A stretch of 64,000 nucleotides of DNA from Sphingobium sp. JS3065 (GTDB lineage: Bacteria > Pseudomonadota > Alphaproteobacteria > Sphingomonadales > Sphingomonadaceae): assembly GCF_026427355.1 (NCBI RefSeq), contig NZ_CP102664.1:620001-684000 (forward strand), written 5' to 3'. The notes under the pieces are model-generated. The model was not told the DNA's origin. It ran no database searches and saw only the letters and a program-made list of their open reading frames with translations. Made by a program: the position numbers and the translations under genes. Shown here one piece after another: positions 45,365 through 54,888 of the stretch. The stretch's first letter is position 1; every line of letters starts with the position of its first letter.

Positions 45365-47433
45365 GCGCGCTGCTGCAATTCGTCGGGGATTGGGGCCATG
45401 CCCTGGCCGCCGTGCTGTTCGCGGCGCTGGGCATCTTCGTCCTGCGCCGCCGGGAAGAGGCCGCCGAACGGCGCCTGCTGGCCGCCGCGCTGCTGCTGAC
45501 GTCCTGCTGGTCGCTCTACGTCTCCTTCGGCGGAGTGGACAAGCCGCTGACCGGCATTGGTGAGAATATCCGCAACGCCGCCTGGCTGCTGCTGCTGTTC
45601 GCCATGCTGCGGCGAACCGGGGCGGCGCGGGGCGAATCGCTGGTGGCGGTCGGGTCGGTCTATGCCGCCGTGGCGGGCATCATCCTGCTCCAGACCTTCA
45701 CCGACCTCATCTGGCGGCAATTGTCTCCGCTCAGCGACATGCACCGCGCGCTCGTCCATGTCTCGCTGGTGCTGCACATGATGACCGCGATCGGCAGCGT
45801 GATGCTGGTCCATCATCTCTACATCAGTTGGCCGTCGCCGCAACGGGGACGGGTGGCGCTGCTGCTGGGCGCGCTGGCGGCGATGTGGACCTATGACTTC
45901 ACCCTCTACGCCATCGCCTCGGTCACGATGGACCGCGCGCATGAGCTTTATGCGCTGCGGGGACCGATGATGGCGCTGCTGGCCCCGGTGATCGCGGCGG
46001 GAATGCGCAACGATGTGGCCGGGCGGGTGCAATTGTCGCGCGCGTTGACGCTCCGGTCGCTCTCGCTGGCGGCGGTCGCGCTCTATGTCGTGGCGCTGGC
46101 GGCGGCGGCGGTGGTGGTGGAACTGGTCGCCGGACCCTATGCGCGCGTGGTCGAGATCGGCGGCGTCTTCTTCATGGCGGTCAGTGCGCTGGTGCTGCTG
46201 CCTTCCCGCCGGATGCGCGCCTTCTGGAAGGTGCAGGTGGCCAAGCATTTCTTCCAGCACCGCTATGACTACCGCACCGAATGGATGCGCTTCGGCGACA
46301 CGATAGGCCGCCCCGGCGACAACGCCCTGCCGTTGGGAGAGCGCGTGGCGAAGGCGGTGGCGGACATCACCGAATCCCCCGCCGCCGTGCTGATGCTGCG
46401 GGCGGAGGACGGCGCGCTGGCGTTCGAGGCGCGGTGGAACTGGCCGGGGGACATGCTCGACGGCGCGGTCGTGCCCGCGCCGCTCGCCGCGCTGATCGAA
46501 CAGAGCGGCTGGATCATCGACATCGACCGGCCGCCCGGCGGCGCGGGAGAAGTCAGTGCGCCCGGCTGGATGACCGTCGACCGCCGCGCCTGGGCGCTGG
46601 TGCCGCTTATCCATTTCGGCCGGCTGATCGGCGCGATCCTGCTGGCCCGGCCGCCCATAGATCGGCGGCTGGATTGGGAGGATTTCGACATGCTGCGCGC
46701 CGCCGGACGGCAGGCCGCCAGCTATCTGAGCGAGGCGCAGGGGCAGCAGGCGCTGGACGACGCCCAGCGGTTCGATGAGTTCAACCGCCGCTTCGCCTTC
46801 ATCATTCATGACGTGAAGAATCTGGTGAGCCAGCTTTCGCTGCTCGCCCGCAATGCGGAACGGCATGCCGACAATCCGGACTTCCGGGCCGACATGGTGC
46901 TGACGCTGAAGGAGTCCGTGGGCAAGATGAACGACATGCTCGCCCGCCTGTCGCAGCATAACAAGGGCAGGGCGGAAGAACCCCGCCCGATGTCGCTGCG
47001 CGATGTGGTGGAGCAGGTCGCGCGATCTCGCTCGCGCCAGCATGCGATACTGGTGGCGGGCGATCCGCCTCCGGTTCTGGCCGATCCGGCGCGGGTCGAA
47101 CAGATCGTGATCCACCTCCTTCAGAACGCCATCGACGCCAGCGCGCCTGACAGGTCGGTGGAATTGTGCTTGTCCGCCGATGACGGTTGCGCGCTGCTGG
47201 ACGTGATCGATCAGGGTCGGGGGATGACCGCCGAATTCATCCGCCGTGAATTGTTCAAGCCCTTTTCGTCCAGCAAGGCAGGCGGTTTCGGCATCGGCGC
47301 GTTCGAGGCGCGGGCGCTGGCCCAGGCGATGGGCGGCCGGATCGACGTGGAGAGCAAGCCGGGGGTCGGGAGCCGCTTCACGCTGCGCCTGCCTTTGGCC
47401 TCTGGGGAAGAATTTGGGGGGAAGGCCGCCTGA
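45361..47433 (+). CDS. prsK: PrsK, PEP-CTERM system sensor histidine kinase
   Basis: A 690-residue kinase starting with a GTG that overlaps the end of the sugar transferase gene. The first 280 residues are about nine transmembrane helices, then a GAF-like domain (about 310-470), and a kinase core whose phospho-His is in IIHDVKNLVSQLSLLARN. The ATPase has all boxes: LQNAIDAS, DQGRGMT and GFGIGAFEARALAQAMGG. This layout fits TIGR02916, the PEP-CTERM histidine kinase. It should phosphorylate PrsR, whose gene overlaps its stop by one base. What it senses is unknown. Confidence 0.9.
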   Translation: MSALLQFVGDWGHALAAVLFAALGIFVLRRREEAAERRLLAAALLLTSCWSLYVSFGGVDKPLTGIGENIRNAAWLLLLFAMLRRTGAARGESLVAVGSVYAAVAGIILLQTFTDLIWRQLSPLSDMHRALVHVSLVLHMMTAIGSVMLVHHLYISWPSPQRGRVALLLGALAAMWTYDFTLYAIASVTMDRAHELYALRGPMMALLAPVIAAGMRNDVAGRVQLSRALTLRSLSLAAVALYVVALAAAAVVVELVAGPYARVVEIGGVFFMAVSALVLLPSRRMRAFWKVQVAKHFFQHRYDYRTEWMRFGDTIGRPGDNALPLGERVAKAVADITESPAAVLMLRAEDGALAFEARWNWPGDMLDGAVVPAPLAALIEQSGWIIDIDRPPGGAGEVSAPGWMTVDRRAWALVPLIHFGRLIGAILLARPPIDRRLDWEDFDMLRAAGRQAASYLSEAQGQQALDDAQRFDEFNRRFAFIIHDVKNLVSQLSLLARNAERHADNPDFRADMVLTLKESVGKMNDMLARLSQHNKGRAEEPRPMSLRDVVEQVARSRSRQHAILVAGDPPPVLADPARVEQIVIHLLQNAIDASAPDRSVELCLSADDGCALLDVIDQGRGMTAEFIRRELFKPFSSSKAGGFGIGAFEARALAQAMGGRIDVESKPGVGSRFTLRLPLASGEEFGGKAA

Positions 47434-48797
47434 TGAGCGACATGCGACCGAAATTGCTGATTGTGGAGGATGATCCGGGACTTCAGCGGCAATTGCGCTG
47501 GGCCTATGAGGAATATCAGCTTTTCATCGCGGGCGACCGCGAGGAGGCGATCGACATGCTGCGCGAACAGGCGCCGGACGTCGTGACGCTGGACCTGGGC
47601 CTGCCGCCCGATCCGGACGGCACCAGCGAGGGCTTTGCCACGCTGGAGGAAATCCTGCGCATCAAGCCGGACACGAAGGTCATCGTCGCGTCCGGCCATG
47701 GCGCGCGGGAAAGTGCGCTCCATGCCATTTCGGGCGGCGCCTATGATTTCTACCAGAAGCCGGTCGACATCGATGAATTGGGGCTGATCGTCCGCCGTGC
47801 CTTCCACGTCCATGCGCTGGAGCGGGAGAATGCCCGGCTGGCCGAAACCGCGCCGGAAGGCGGGCGGGTGCTGGGGCGGCTGATCACCGCCGCGCCGGAA
47901 ATGATGAAGGTCGCCCGCACCATAGAGCGTGTGGCGGCGGCGGACGTATCCGTCCTGCTGCTGGGCGCGAGCGGCACGGGCAAGGAATTGCTGGCGCAGG
48001 GCCTGCATGACGCCAGTCCGCGCCGGGAGGGGGCCTTCGTCGCGATCAATTGCGCGGCGATCCCCGAAACGCTGCTGGAAGCGGAACTGTTCGGACATGA
48101 AAAGGGCGCCTTCACCGGGGCGATCAAGACCACCCCAGGCAAGATCGAGCAGGCGCAGGGCGGTACGCTGTTCCTGGACGAAGTGGGCGACATTCCACTG
48201 GCGTTGCAGGTGAAGCTGCTGCGCTTCCTGCAGGAGCGGGTGATCGAGCGGATCGGCGGGCGGCAGCCCATTGCGGTCGATACGCGGATCGTGTGCGCCA
48301 CGCACCAGAATCTGGAGGAGATGATCGCGGCGGGCAGCTTCCGCGAAGATCTTTATTACCGGCTGGCAGAGATCGTGGTGCGCATCCCCGCGCTCAGGGA
48401 ACGGCCCGGCGATCCCGCGCTGCTGGCGCGGCATTTCCTCAACCGCTTCGCCAAGGACATGAACCCGCAGGTCAAGGGCCTTGCGCCGGATGCGCTGGCG
48501 GCGCTGGACGTCTGGGGCTGGCCCGGCAATGTGCGCGAACTGGAAAACCGGATGAAACGCGCCGTCATCATGGCCGACGGCAAGCATGTCACCGCCGCCG
48601 ACCTCGATCTGGATGGGGATCGCGCCGAAGGGGGCGATGTGGTGAATCTGAAGGCGGCGCGGGAAGCCGCCGACCGCCGCGCCATCCGCCGGGCGATTGC
48701 GCGGACGGACGGAAATATATCAGGCGCGGCGAAGATGCTGGGGATCAGCCGGCCGACGCTCTATGATCTGTTGAAGCAATATCGATTGCAGAATTGA
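47433..48797 (+). CDS. prsR: PrsR, PEP-CTERM system sigma-54-dependent response regulator
   Basis: A 454-residue activator: receiver domain (about 1-125, with VEDDPGL and the acceptor Asp in VTLDLGLPPD), AAA+ domain (about 145-375) with GASGTGKELLAQ, the sigma-54 contact loop GAFTGA, and GTLFLDEVGDIP, then a Fis-type helix-turn-helix (ISGAAKMLGISRPTLYDLL). It fits TIGR02915, the regulator thought to act on PEP-CTERM and exopolysaccharide genes. Sigma-54 is required, so target promoters should be -24/-12 types. It is the last gene of the three-gene unit. Confidence 0.93.
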   Translation: MSDMRPKLLIVEDDPGLQRQLRWAYEEYQLFIAGDREEAIDMLREQAPDVVTLDLGLPPDPDGTSEGFATLEEILRIKPDTKVIVASGHGARESALHAISGGAYDFYQKPVDIDELGLIVRRAFHVHALERENARLAETAPEGGRVLGRLITAAPEMMKVARTIERVAAADVSVLLLGASGTGKELLAQGLHDASPRREGAFVAINCAAIPETLLEAELFGHEKGAFTGAIKTTPGKIEQAQGGTLFLDEVGDIPLALQVKLLRFLQERVIERIGGRQPIAVDTRIVCATHQNLEEMIAAGSFREDLYYRLAEIVVRIPALRERPGDPALLARHFLNRFAKDMNPQVKGLAPDALAALDVWGWPGNVRELENRMKRAVIMADGKHVTAADLDLDGDRAEGGDVVNLKAAREAADRRAIRRAIARTDGNISGAAKMLGISRPTLYDLLKQYRLQN

Positions 48798-48886
48798 GGG
48801 GGCTGTCGGATTAACCCGAAACGCAGCCCAGGTCGGACCTTCGACCCAGGCCGTGTGGGCCACCGGGCGAGCGACGCCGCGCAATC

Positions 48887-49231
48887 CTAAACCCGCTGCA
48901 AATCCAGATCCGCCGCGCTGATCCCCAGCCGCCTGATCTGCTCCGCCACCGGCGGCCAGACCGTATCCATGAACCGCGCCCGCTCCATGTCCCGCAGCCG
49001 CCGCGTCGCGCCGTCGGCGACGAACATGCCGACGCCGCGCTTCACCGCGACCAGCCCGTCATCCTGAAAACATTGATAGGCCTTGGCCACCGTCAGCGGG
49101 TTGGCGCCTTGTTGCGCGGCCAAAGCACGCACCGAAGGGAGCATGTCGCCATCGCGAAATTCACCGTCCAGAATCGAAGCGGCGATGATCTCTCGCAAGC
49201 GGAGATAGACGGGTTTGGAGTCGTCGGCCAT
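48887..49231 (-). CDS. GntR family transcriptional regulator (YtrA type)
   Basis: A 114-residue repressor with an N-terminal winged helix (YLRLREIIAASILDGEF, MLPSVRALAAQQGANPLTVAKAY) and a short C-terminal helical part of about 40 residues, the layout of the YtrA subfamily. YtrA members usually control neighbouring ABC transporters, but none is adjacent here; the nearest gene, on the same strand, is a nitroreductase. The upstream gap has GTGCATCAGTGCCATAATAC, a plausible operator region. Targets are unknown. Confidence 0.9.
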   Translation of the reverse strand: MADDSKPVYLRLREIIAASILDGEFRDGDMLPSVRALAAQQGANPLTVAKAYQCFQDDGLVAVKRGVGMFVADGATRRLRDMERARFMDTVWPPVAEQIRRLGISAADLDLQRV

Positions 49232-49303
49232 GGTGCATCAGTGCCATAATACAGCGTTGCAGGTCAAGCCATGCTCTTGCGCGACGCCACGCCAGTCATG
49301 AAA

Positions 49304-49882
49304 TTATCTATCCCAGATGGAAACGATATTGTCATATTCTGGCCGGGGCCGTTCCTCCTGCTCCTTGCCCGGCGTGCCGATGAAGACGAAGCCCGCGATC
49401 CGCTCCCTGCCGCTTGCGAAGGCGGCCCGCACATCCTCATTATAGCTGGGCCAGCCGGTCAGCCACCCGCCCGCAAACCCCAGAGCATGGGTCGCATGAA
49501 GCAGGTTCATGATCGCCGCGCCCGCCGACAATTGCTGTTCCCACAGGGGAATCTTGCTGTCCTCCACCGGCGCGGAAAGCGCGACGACCAGCGCGGGGGC
49601 CTGATGCGCGAACTGGTGCATCGCCTCTATTTCCAGTCGGCCCGCATCGGGTTTCTCCGCGCGATAGGCGGTCTCCAGCAACGAAGCGAGCGTCTCGCGC
49701 TTCTCCGGCGGCACGATCACGAAACGCCACGGCGACAGCTTGCCATGGTCGGGCGTGCGCTGCGCGACCTCCAATATCGTGCGGAGCTGGCCTTCGTCCG
49801 GGCCTGGCGCGATCAGGTCGCGGGGCTTGCCGGATCGGCGGGTCTGAAGAAGCGAGAGCGGAGAGCTGCGGTCATTGAACAT
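49304..49882 (-). CDS. Nitroreductase family protein
   Basis: A 192-residue FMN-dependent NAD(P)H oxidoreductase. Conserved segments are LLQTRRSGKPR near the N-terminus, AQRTPDHGKLSPWRF with the FMN-binding pattern, and HALGFAGGWLTGWPSYNEDV. ATG 49882 gives the usual N-terminus; the frame is open to 49999 but that part reads as low-complexity. The substrate of such enzymes (nitroaromatics, quinones, flavins) cannot be told from sequence. It diverges from the POT transporter gene. Confidence 0.88.
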   Translation of the reverse strand: MFNDRSSPLSLLQTRRSGKPRDLIAPGPDEGQLRTILEVAQRTPDHGKLSPWRFVIVPPEKRETLASLLETAYRAEKPDAGRLEIEAMHQFAHQAPALVVALSAPVEDSKIPLWEQQLSAGAAIMNLLHATHALGFAGGWLTGWPSYNEDVRAAFASGRERIAGFVFIGTPGKEQEERPRPEYDNIVSIWDR

Positions 49883-50018
49883 GGCGTTCCAGATGGCTCC
49901 CCCGCCGCCGGGACGCAAGGGTGTCGTCCTCCTTTGACAGATGAATAATTTCGGCTTTAGGTGGAGCGCTGTCACGGGCGTTTGCCGCTCTCCCAACAAG
50001 ATAGGATAAAGGGCCTGA

Positions 50019-51533
50019 ATGGCGACCTCTGTTTCAACGACCGCCCCGGCCGAAAAAAGCTGGATCGGCCATCCCCGCGGGCTGTTCCTGCTGTTCTTCG
50101 TGGAGATGTGGGAACGCTTCTCCTATTACGGCATGCGCGCGCTGCTGATCTTCTACCTGACGCAGCATTTCCTCTTTTCCGACCGCGACGCCAGCTACGC
50201 TTACGGCGCCTATATGTCGCTGATCTATATCTCGCCCCTGATGGGCGGATATCTGGCGGACCGTTATCTGGGCCAGCGAAAGGCGGTGCTGTTCGGCGGC
50301 ATCGTGATCGCCATCGGGCATATCGTGCTGGGCCTGGAAAGCGACGATGCGGGGGCCATGGGCCTGGGCCTCTTCTGGCTTGGCCTGGCGACGGTGATCA
50401 CCGGCACGGGGTTCCTGAAATCCAGCGTGTCGGCGCTGGTGGGCCAGCTTTATCCGCGTGACGACATGCGGCGCGACCCGGCCTATACGATCTTCTACAT
50501 GGGCATCAACCTGGGTGCGACCATGGGTCCGGTCATCTGCGGCTATCTGGGCCAGACATGGGGCTGGCACTGGGGTTTCGGCGCGGCGTCGGTGGGCATG
50601 ATCGTGGGCGTCATCGGCTTCATGCTGTGCAAGCCGATGTTGCAGGGCAAGGGCGAACCCCGCGATCCCGACCATCTGAAACAGCGCGTCGGCGGCATCG
50701 TCAGCCGCGAATGGCTGGTCTATCTGTCCAGCCTGGCGTCGATCGGGCTGTGCTGGTTCCTGATCCAGAGCCATGTGATCGTCGGCTGGATGCTGGCGGC
50801 GGCCAGCCTGGCAGTGGTGCTGTACATCCTCTGGGAAGCCTTTGGCCGGATGCAGCGGATCGGGCGGGACCGGATGCTGGCGGCGCTGTTCCTGCTGGTC
50901 GTCAATCCGATCTTCTGGGGCCTGTACGAGCAGACCGGATCGTCGCTCAGCCTGTTCACGGATCGCTTTGCCGACCGGAACATAGGGGGCTTCAACGTCC
51001 CGGCGTCGATGTTTCAGTCGGTCAACGCCGCCTATATATTGATGTTCGGACCCGTTCTCGCGGGCCTGTGGATATGGCTGGCGAAGCGGGGATGGGAACC
51101 ATCCACCCCCGCCAAGTTCGGCGTCGCGCTGGCGCTGGTCGGCGCGGGTTTCCTGATCCTGGTGGCGGGGACCGGCGCGCCCGGCACGCTGACGCCGGTG
51201 CTGTTCATCTTCCTGCTCTATCTCTGCCACACGCTGGGCGAACTCTGCCTGTCGCCGGTCGGCCTTTCCGCCATGTCGAAACTGGCGCCGTCGCGGATGC
51301 TCGGCCTGATGATGGGCATCTGGTTCCTGGCCATGGCGCTGGGCGAATATGCCGCCGGGCTGATCGCCGCGGCCACGGGCGGGGAGGGCGGGGTGGCGTC
51401 CCGCGACGACGTGCTGGCGGTTTATAGCCGGATCGGCTGGTGGTCGGTCGGCGCGGGCCTGGTCGTCATGGCGCTGGCGCCGCTGGTGAAGCGGCTGATG
51501 CACAGCGACCGCTTCGGGGAGGAAGAGGCCTGA
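50019..51533 (+). CDS. POT family proton-dependent oligopeptide transporter
   Basis: A 504-residue inner-membrane symporter of the PTR2/POT family, which takes up di- and tripeptides with protons. The signature EMWERFSYYGMRALLIFYL (with the proton-coupling ExxER motif) is near residue 30, the next is LMGGYLADRYLGQRKAVL, and GINLGATMGPVICGYLG with the FYM region is later. About 12-14 helices fill the length. Its start faces the nitroreductase start, about 135 bases away. It is the only transporter of peptides seen in the window. Confidence 0.93.
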   Translation: MATSVSTTAPAEKSWIGHPRGLFLLFFVEMWERFSYYGMRALLIFYLTQHFLFSDRDASYAYGAYMSLIYISPLMGGYLADRYLGQRKAVLFGGIVIAIGHIVLGLESDDAGAMGLGLFWLGLATVITGTGFLKSSVSALVGQLYPRDDMRRDPAYTIFYMGINLGATMGPVICGYLGQTWGWHWGFGAASVGMIVGVIGFMLCKPMLQGKGEPRDPDHLKQRVGGIVSREWLVYLSSLASIGLCWFLIQSHVIVGWMLAAASLAVVLYILWEAFGRMQRIGRDRMLAALFLLVVNPIFWGLYEQTGSSLSLFTDRFADRNIGGFNVPASMFQSVNAAYILMFGPVLAGLWIWLAKRGWEPSTPAKFGVALALVGAGFLILVAGTGAPGTLTPVLFIFLLYLCHTLGELCLSPVGLSAMSKLAPSRMLGLMMGIWFLAMALGEYAAGLIAAATGGEGGVASRDDVLAVYSRIGWWSVGAGLVVMALAPLVKRLMHSDRFGEEEA

Positions 51534-51542
51534 GCGGCGGCG

Positions 51543-52008
51543 TTACTGCGTCGCCCCCCAAATGTCGCTCGCGCGGATGAAGCCCCTCTGCCCCCCCACG
51601 TCGAAGGCGCACCAGCCCTTGCGGCAGGAGGCCAGCCGCCCCACCACGCCCTTCTGGGCGCGGAAGAGGGGGCGGGCATCCTCGCCGGGGGAGGCGCGCA
51701 TCGGCGCGACGTCGGCGGTGACGATGGCGGTGGGCGTGTCGCTCAACAGCCGGACATGCATCCAGCCTCTGGGCGCCGGTCGAATCCTCCACCTTGCGCC
51801 ACAGGCCCAGCACCTGCACCACCTTCACCGGCAGGTCGCGGCGGCGATAGACCCAGTTGGACGGGTAATCCAGGCTGGGGCCGACGCGCATCCGGGCCTC
51901 CTCCTGCGTCAGCGAAGCCCAATAGGGCACCGGCTTCGCGGGCGCGGCCCACGCCCCGCTCGCCCAGCAAGCCGCCGCGACGATGCCCGCGCCCAGATAG
52001 CCCTTCAT
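51543..52008 (-). pseudogene. SH3-domain exported protein, frameshifted
   Basis: Two pieces in different frames make one normal protein. The first (52008 to about 51769) has a signal peptide (GYLGAGIVAAACWASGAWA) and YWASLTQEEARMRVGPS with an SH3-like strand, ending in VEDSTGAQ. The second (about 51767 to 51543) resumes with WMHVRLLSDTPTA and ends VGGQRGFIRASDIWG, typical of SH3_4/DUF1058-type proteins. An extra base at about 51768 breaks the frame; without it the two halves join as TGAQGWMHVRL. It may be a real decay event or a sequence error. Confidence 0.75.
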
Positions 52009-52132
52009 GCCCATAATATCCCCATCATTGTTGCCGCGACCATAGCCGCTCGCGCCCATGACCGACAACCGCTCTCTTGGCCCATATGGATAAGCGCTTG
52101 ACCATCGCGCTTACGGGGAATAGCGGCCGGAT

Positions 52133-53131
52133 ATGGCCAAGAAACCGCGCCCCGCCAAGCCGCGCGTCATCGTCACGCGCCGCCTGCCTCCCAATGTCGA
52201 GGCGCGCATGGCCGACCTGTTCGACACCGTCTTCAACATCGGCGACGTGCCGATGGACCGGGCCGCGCTGACCCGCGCCATGGCGCAGTGCGACGTGCTG
52301 GTGCCCGCCGTCACCGACCAGTTGGACGCCGCCCTGATCGATGCCGCGCCGGATCGGCTCCAACTGATCGCCAGCTTCGGCAGCGGCGTCGACCATATCG
52401 ACCTTGGCGCCGCGCGGCGGAAGGGGATCATCGTCACCAACACGCCCGGCGTGCTGACGGAAGACACTGCCGACATGACCATGGCGCTGATCCTGTCCGT
52501 CCCGCGCCGCCTGGCGGAGGGGGAAAAGCTGGTGCGTTCCGGCGCCTGGACCGGCTGGAGTCCGTCGGGCATGCTGGGCCATCGCATCGGCGGCAAGAAG
52601 CTGGGCATCATCGGCATGGGGCGGATCGGCCGCGCCGTCGCCCGCCGCGCCGTCGCCTTCGGCCTTTCCATCGCCTATCACAACCGCCACCGCCTGCCCT
52701 TCGAAGTGGAGCAGGAATTGCAGGCGCATTGGCATGGCGATCTGGACATGCTGCTCAGGGAAAGCGACATCGTTTCCATCCACTGTCCGCTCAACGCCGA
52801 CAGCCGGGGCATGATCGACGCGCGTCGGATCGCGCTGATGCGGCCCGACGCCTATCTGATCAACACCTCCCGGGCCGAGATCACGGACGAGCCTGCGCTG
52901 ATCGCGGCGCTGGCCGAAGGGCGGATTGCCGGGGCGGGCCTCGACGTCTACACCCATGAGCCTGCGATCGACTCCCGGTTGTTCGACCTCTCCAATGTCG
53001 TGCTGCTGCCGCACATGGGGTCCGCGACATTCGAGGGGCGCGACGCCGCCGGGGCGCGGGTGATCGCCAATATCCGAAGCTGGGTGGACGGGCACCGGCC
53101 ACCCAATCAGGTGCTGGAAGGCTGGGTCTGA
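52133..53131 (+). CDS. D-2-hydroxyacid dehydrogenase (glyoxylate/hydroxypyruvate reductase type)
   Basis: A 332-residue NAD(P)-dependent enzyme. The catalytic core has VTNTPGVLTEDTADM, the dinucleotide motif LGIIGMGRIGRAVARR, catalytic Arg in NTSRAEI, Glu in YTHEPAI and His in LLPHMGSATFEGR. Closest to the glyoxylate/D-glycerate dehydrogenase group. An unusually polar start (MAKKPRPAKPRV) is probably a real short extension. It is co-directional with copA, which begins 14 bases after its stop, but no functional link with copper is evident. Confidence 0.9.
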   Translation: MAKKPRPAKPRVIVTRRLPPNVEARMADLFDTVFNIGDVPMDRAALTRAMAQCDVLVPAVTDQLDAALIDAAPDRLQLIASFGSGVDHIDLGAARRKGIIVTNTPGVLTEDTADMTMALILSVPRRLAEGEKLVRSGAWTGWSPSGMLGHRIGGKKLGIIGMGRIGRAVARRAVAFGLSIAYHNRHRLPFEVEQELQAHWHGDLDMLLRESDIVSIHCPLNADSRGMIDARRIALMRPDAYLINTSRAEITDEPALIAALAEGRIAGAGLDVYTHEPAIDSRLFDLSNVVLLPHMGSATFEGRDAAGARVIANIRSWVDGHRPPNQVLEGWV

Positions 53132-53145
53132 AGGCCGCCGGGAGG

Positions 53146-54888
53146 ATGTCCATTCGCTTTCCTGAAATCGACCGCCGCCGCCTCATCCAGGGCCTGGGCG
53201 GCCTTGGTGGCGCTCTGGCGCTGGGCAGGGCTTTCCCTTCCTGGGCGCGAAGCGGGACGGCGGGACTTTCCCCCGCGCCCGGCGTGCTGAGCGGCGAAGC
53301 GATCGCGCTGACCGTGGGGGAGAGTCATTTCTCGACCGGCGGGCGTTCGGCCCATGCGGTGACGGTCAACGGGACGCTGCCCGCGCCGCTCATCCGCCTG
53401 AAGGAAGGGCAGAATGTCCGCCTGTCCGTCACCAACCATCTCAAGGAAGATACGTCGGTCCATTGGCATGGCCTGATCGTGCCTTTCCAGATGGACGGGG
53501 TGCCGGGGGTCAGCTTTCCGGGCATCGGGCCGGGCGAGACCTTCACCTATGAATTTCCGGTCCGCCAGTCCGGGACTTACTGGTATCACAGCCATTCCGG
53601 GATGCAGGAGGCGATGGGCCATTATGGCCCGATCGTGATCGACCCCGCCGGGCGCGATCCGGTACATAGCGACCGCGAACATGTGATCCTGCTCTCTGAC
53701 TGGAGCCCGGTGCATCCGCATCTGCTGCTGAAACGACTCAAGCAGATGGGCGGCTATTTCAACATGCAGAAACAGACGCTGGCCGGGCAGTTGGCGGGAA
53801 AGGACCAGCGCGGGAAGGATCGCCTCGCATGGGGGGCGATGCGGATGGACCCCACCGATATTTCCGACGTCACCGGGTCGACCTACAGCTTCCTCGTCAA
53901 CGGCCATGGCACTGCGGAAAACTGGACCGGACTCTTCACGCCGGGCGAGCGCGTTCGGCTGCGGATCATCAACGCTTCGGCCATGACCAATTTCAATGTG
54001 CGGCTGCCGGGACTGCCGATGACGGTGGTGCAGTGCGACGGCCAGAATGTGCAGCCGGTCGAGACGGACGAATTCCAGATCGGCATCGCCGAAACCTATG
54101 ATGTGGTGGTGCAGCCGGCAGAGGCCAGGGCCTATGGGCTGATCGCGGAGGCGATCGACCGGTCGGGGCTGGTTCGGGCGACTTTGGCGCCGCAAATCGG
54201 GATGGCGGCGGCGGTGCCTGCGCTACGTCAAAGGCCGCTGCTGGGCATGAAGGACATGGGCATGGACATGTCCGGCCACGGCGCCACCGGCCATGAAGGC
54301 ATGGCGGGCCATAAGATGAAGATGCGCGATCCCTCCGTCGCGCCCCAGGTGAAGATGGGGCCGGGGGTGGCGACCCTTTCGCCCATGCCGACGGATCGAA
54401 CCGCCGACCGGCCCACGGGGCTGGAGACCGTCGATCATCGGGTGCTGACCTATGCGGACCTGAAATCGCTCGAACCCGATAGGGACTTCCGCGCGCCCAC
54501 GCGCATGCTGGACATTCACCTGACCGCGAATATGGAGCGCTATATGTGGTCCTTCGACGGGGTGAAGCTGTCCGATGGGGCCGAACCCATCCCCTTCCGC
54601 CATGGGGAGCGGGTGCGGGTGAACCTGATCAACGACACGATGATGCCGCATCCGATCCATCTGCACGGCCATTTCTTCGAACTGGTGAACGGCGCGGGCG
54701 CGCATGCCCCCCGCAAGCATACGGTGAATGTCCTGCCGGGCGGGAAGCTGAGCTTCGACCTTACCGCCGACGCGCTGGGGGACTGGGCGTTTCACTGCCA
54801 CATGCTGATGCACATGCATGCGGGGATGATGCGCGTCGTCACCGTACGGCATGACGGGCCTGAGGGGCATGGCGGAGGGGGCGCATGA
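53146..54888 (+). CDS. copA: Copper resistance multicopper oxidase CopA
   Basis: A 580-residue periplasmic oxidase of the CopA/PcoA family that oxidises Cu(I) to the less toxic Cu(II). The N-terminus is a Tat signal with RRRLIQGLGG. The copper sites are HWHGLIVPFQMDG (about residue 106), YWYHSHSGM (about 147), HPIHLHGHFFEL, and the type 1 site HCHMLMHMHAGMM (about 550). A Met/His-rich stretch (MGMDMSGHG and HEGMAGHKMKM) lies around residues 367-390 and likely binds Cu(I). The stop overlaps the copB start (ATGA). Confidence 0.95.
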   Translation: MSIRFPEIDRRRLIQGLGGLGGALALGRAFPSWARSGTAGLSPAPGVLSGEAIALTVGESHFSTGGRSAHAVTVNGTLPAPLIRLKEGQNVRLSVTNHLKEDTSVHWHGLIVPFQMDGVPGVSFPGIGPGETFTYEFPVRQSGTYWYHSHSGMQEAMGHYGPIVIDPAGRDPVHSDREHVILLSDWSPVHPHLLLKRLKQMGGYFNMQKQTLAGQLAGKDQRGKDRLAWGAMRMDPTDISDVTGSTYSFLVNGHGTAENWTGLFTPGERVRLRIINASAMTNFNVRLPGLPMTVVQCDGQNVQPVETDEFQIGIAETYDVVVQPAEARAYGLIAEAIDRSGLVRATLAPQIGMAAAVPALRQRPLLGMKDMGMDMSGHGATGHEGMAGHKMKMRDPSVAPQVKMGPGVATLSPMPTDRTADRPTGLETVDHRVLTYADLKSLEPDRDFRAPTRMLDIHLTANMERYMWSFDGVKLSDGAEPIPFRHGERVRVNLINDTMMPHPIHLHGHFFELVNGAGAHAPRKHTVNVLPGGKLSFDLTADALGDWAFHCHMLMHMHAGMMRVVTVRHDGPEGHGGGGA

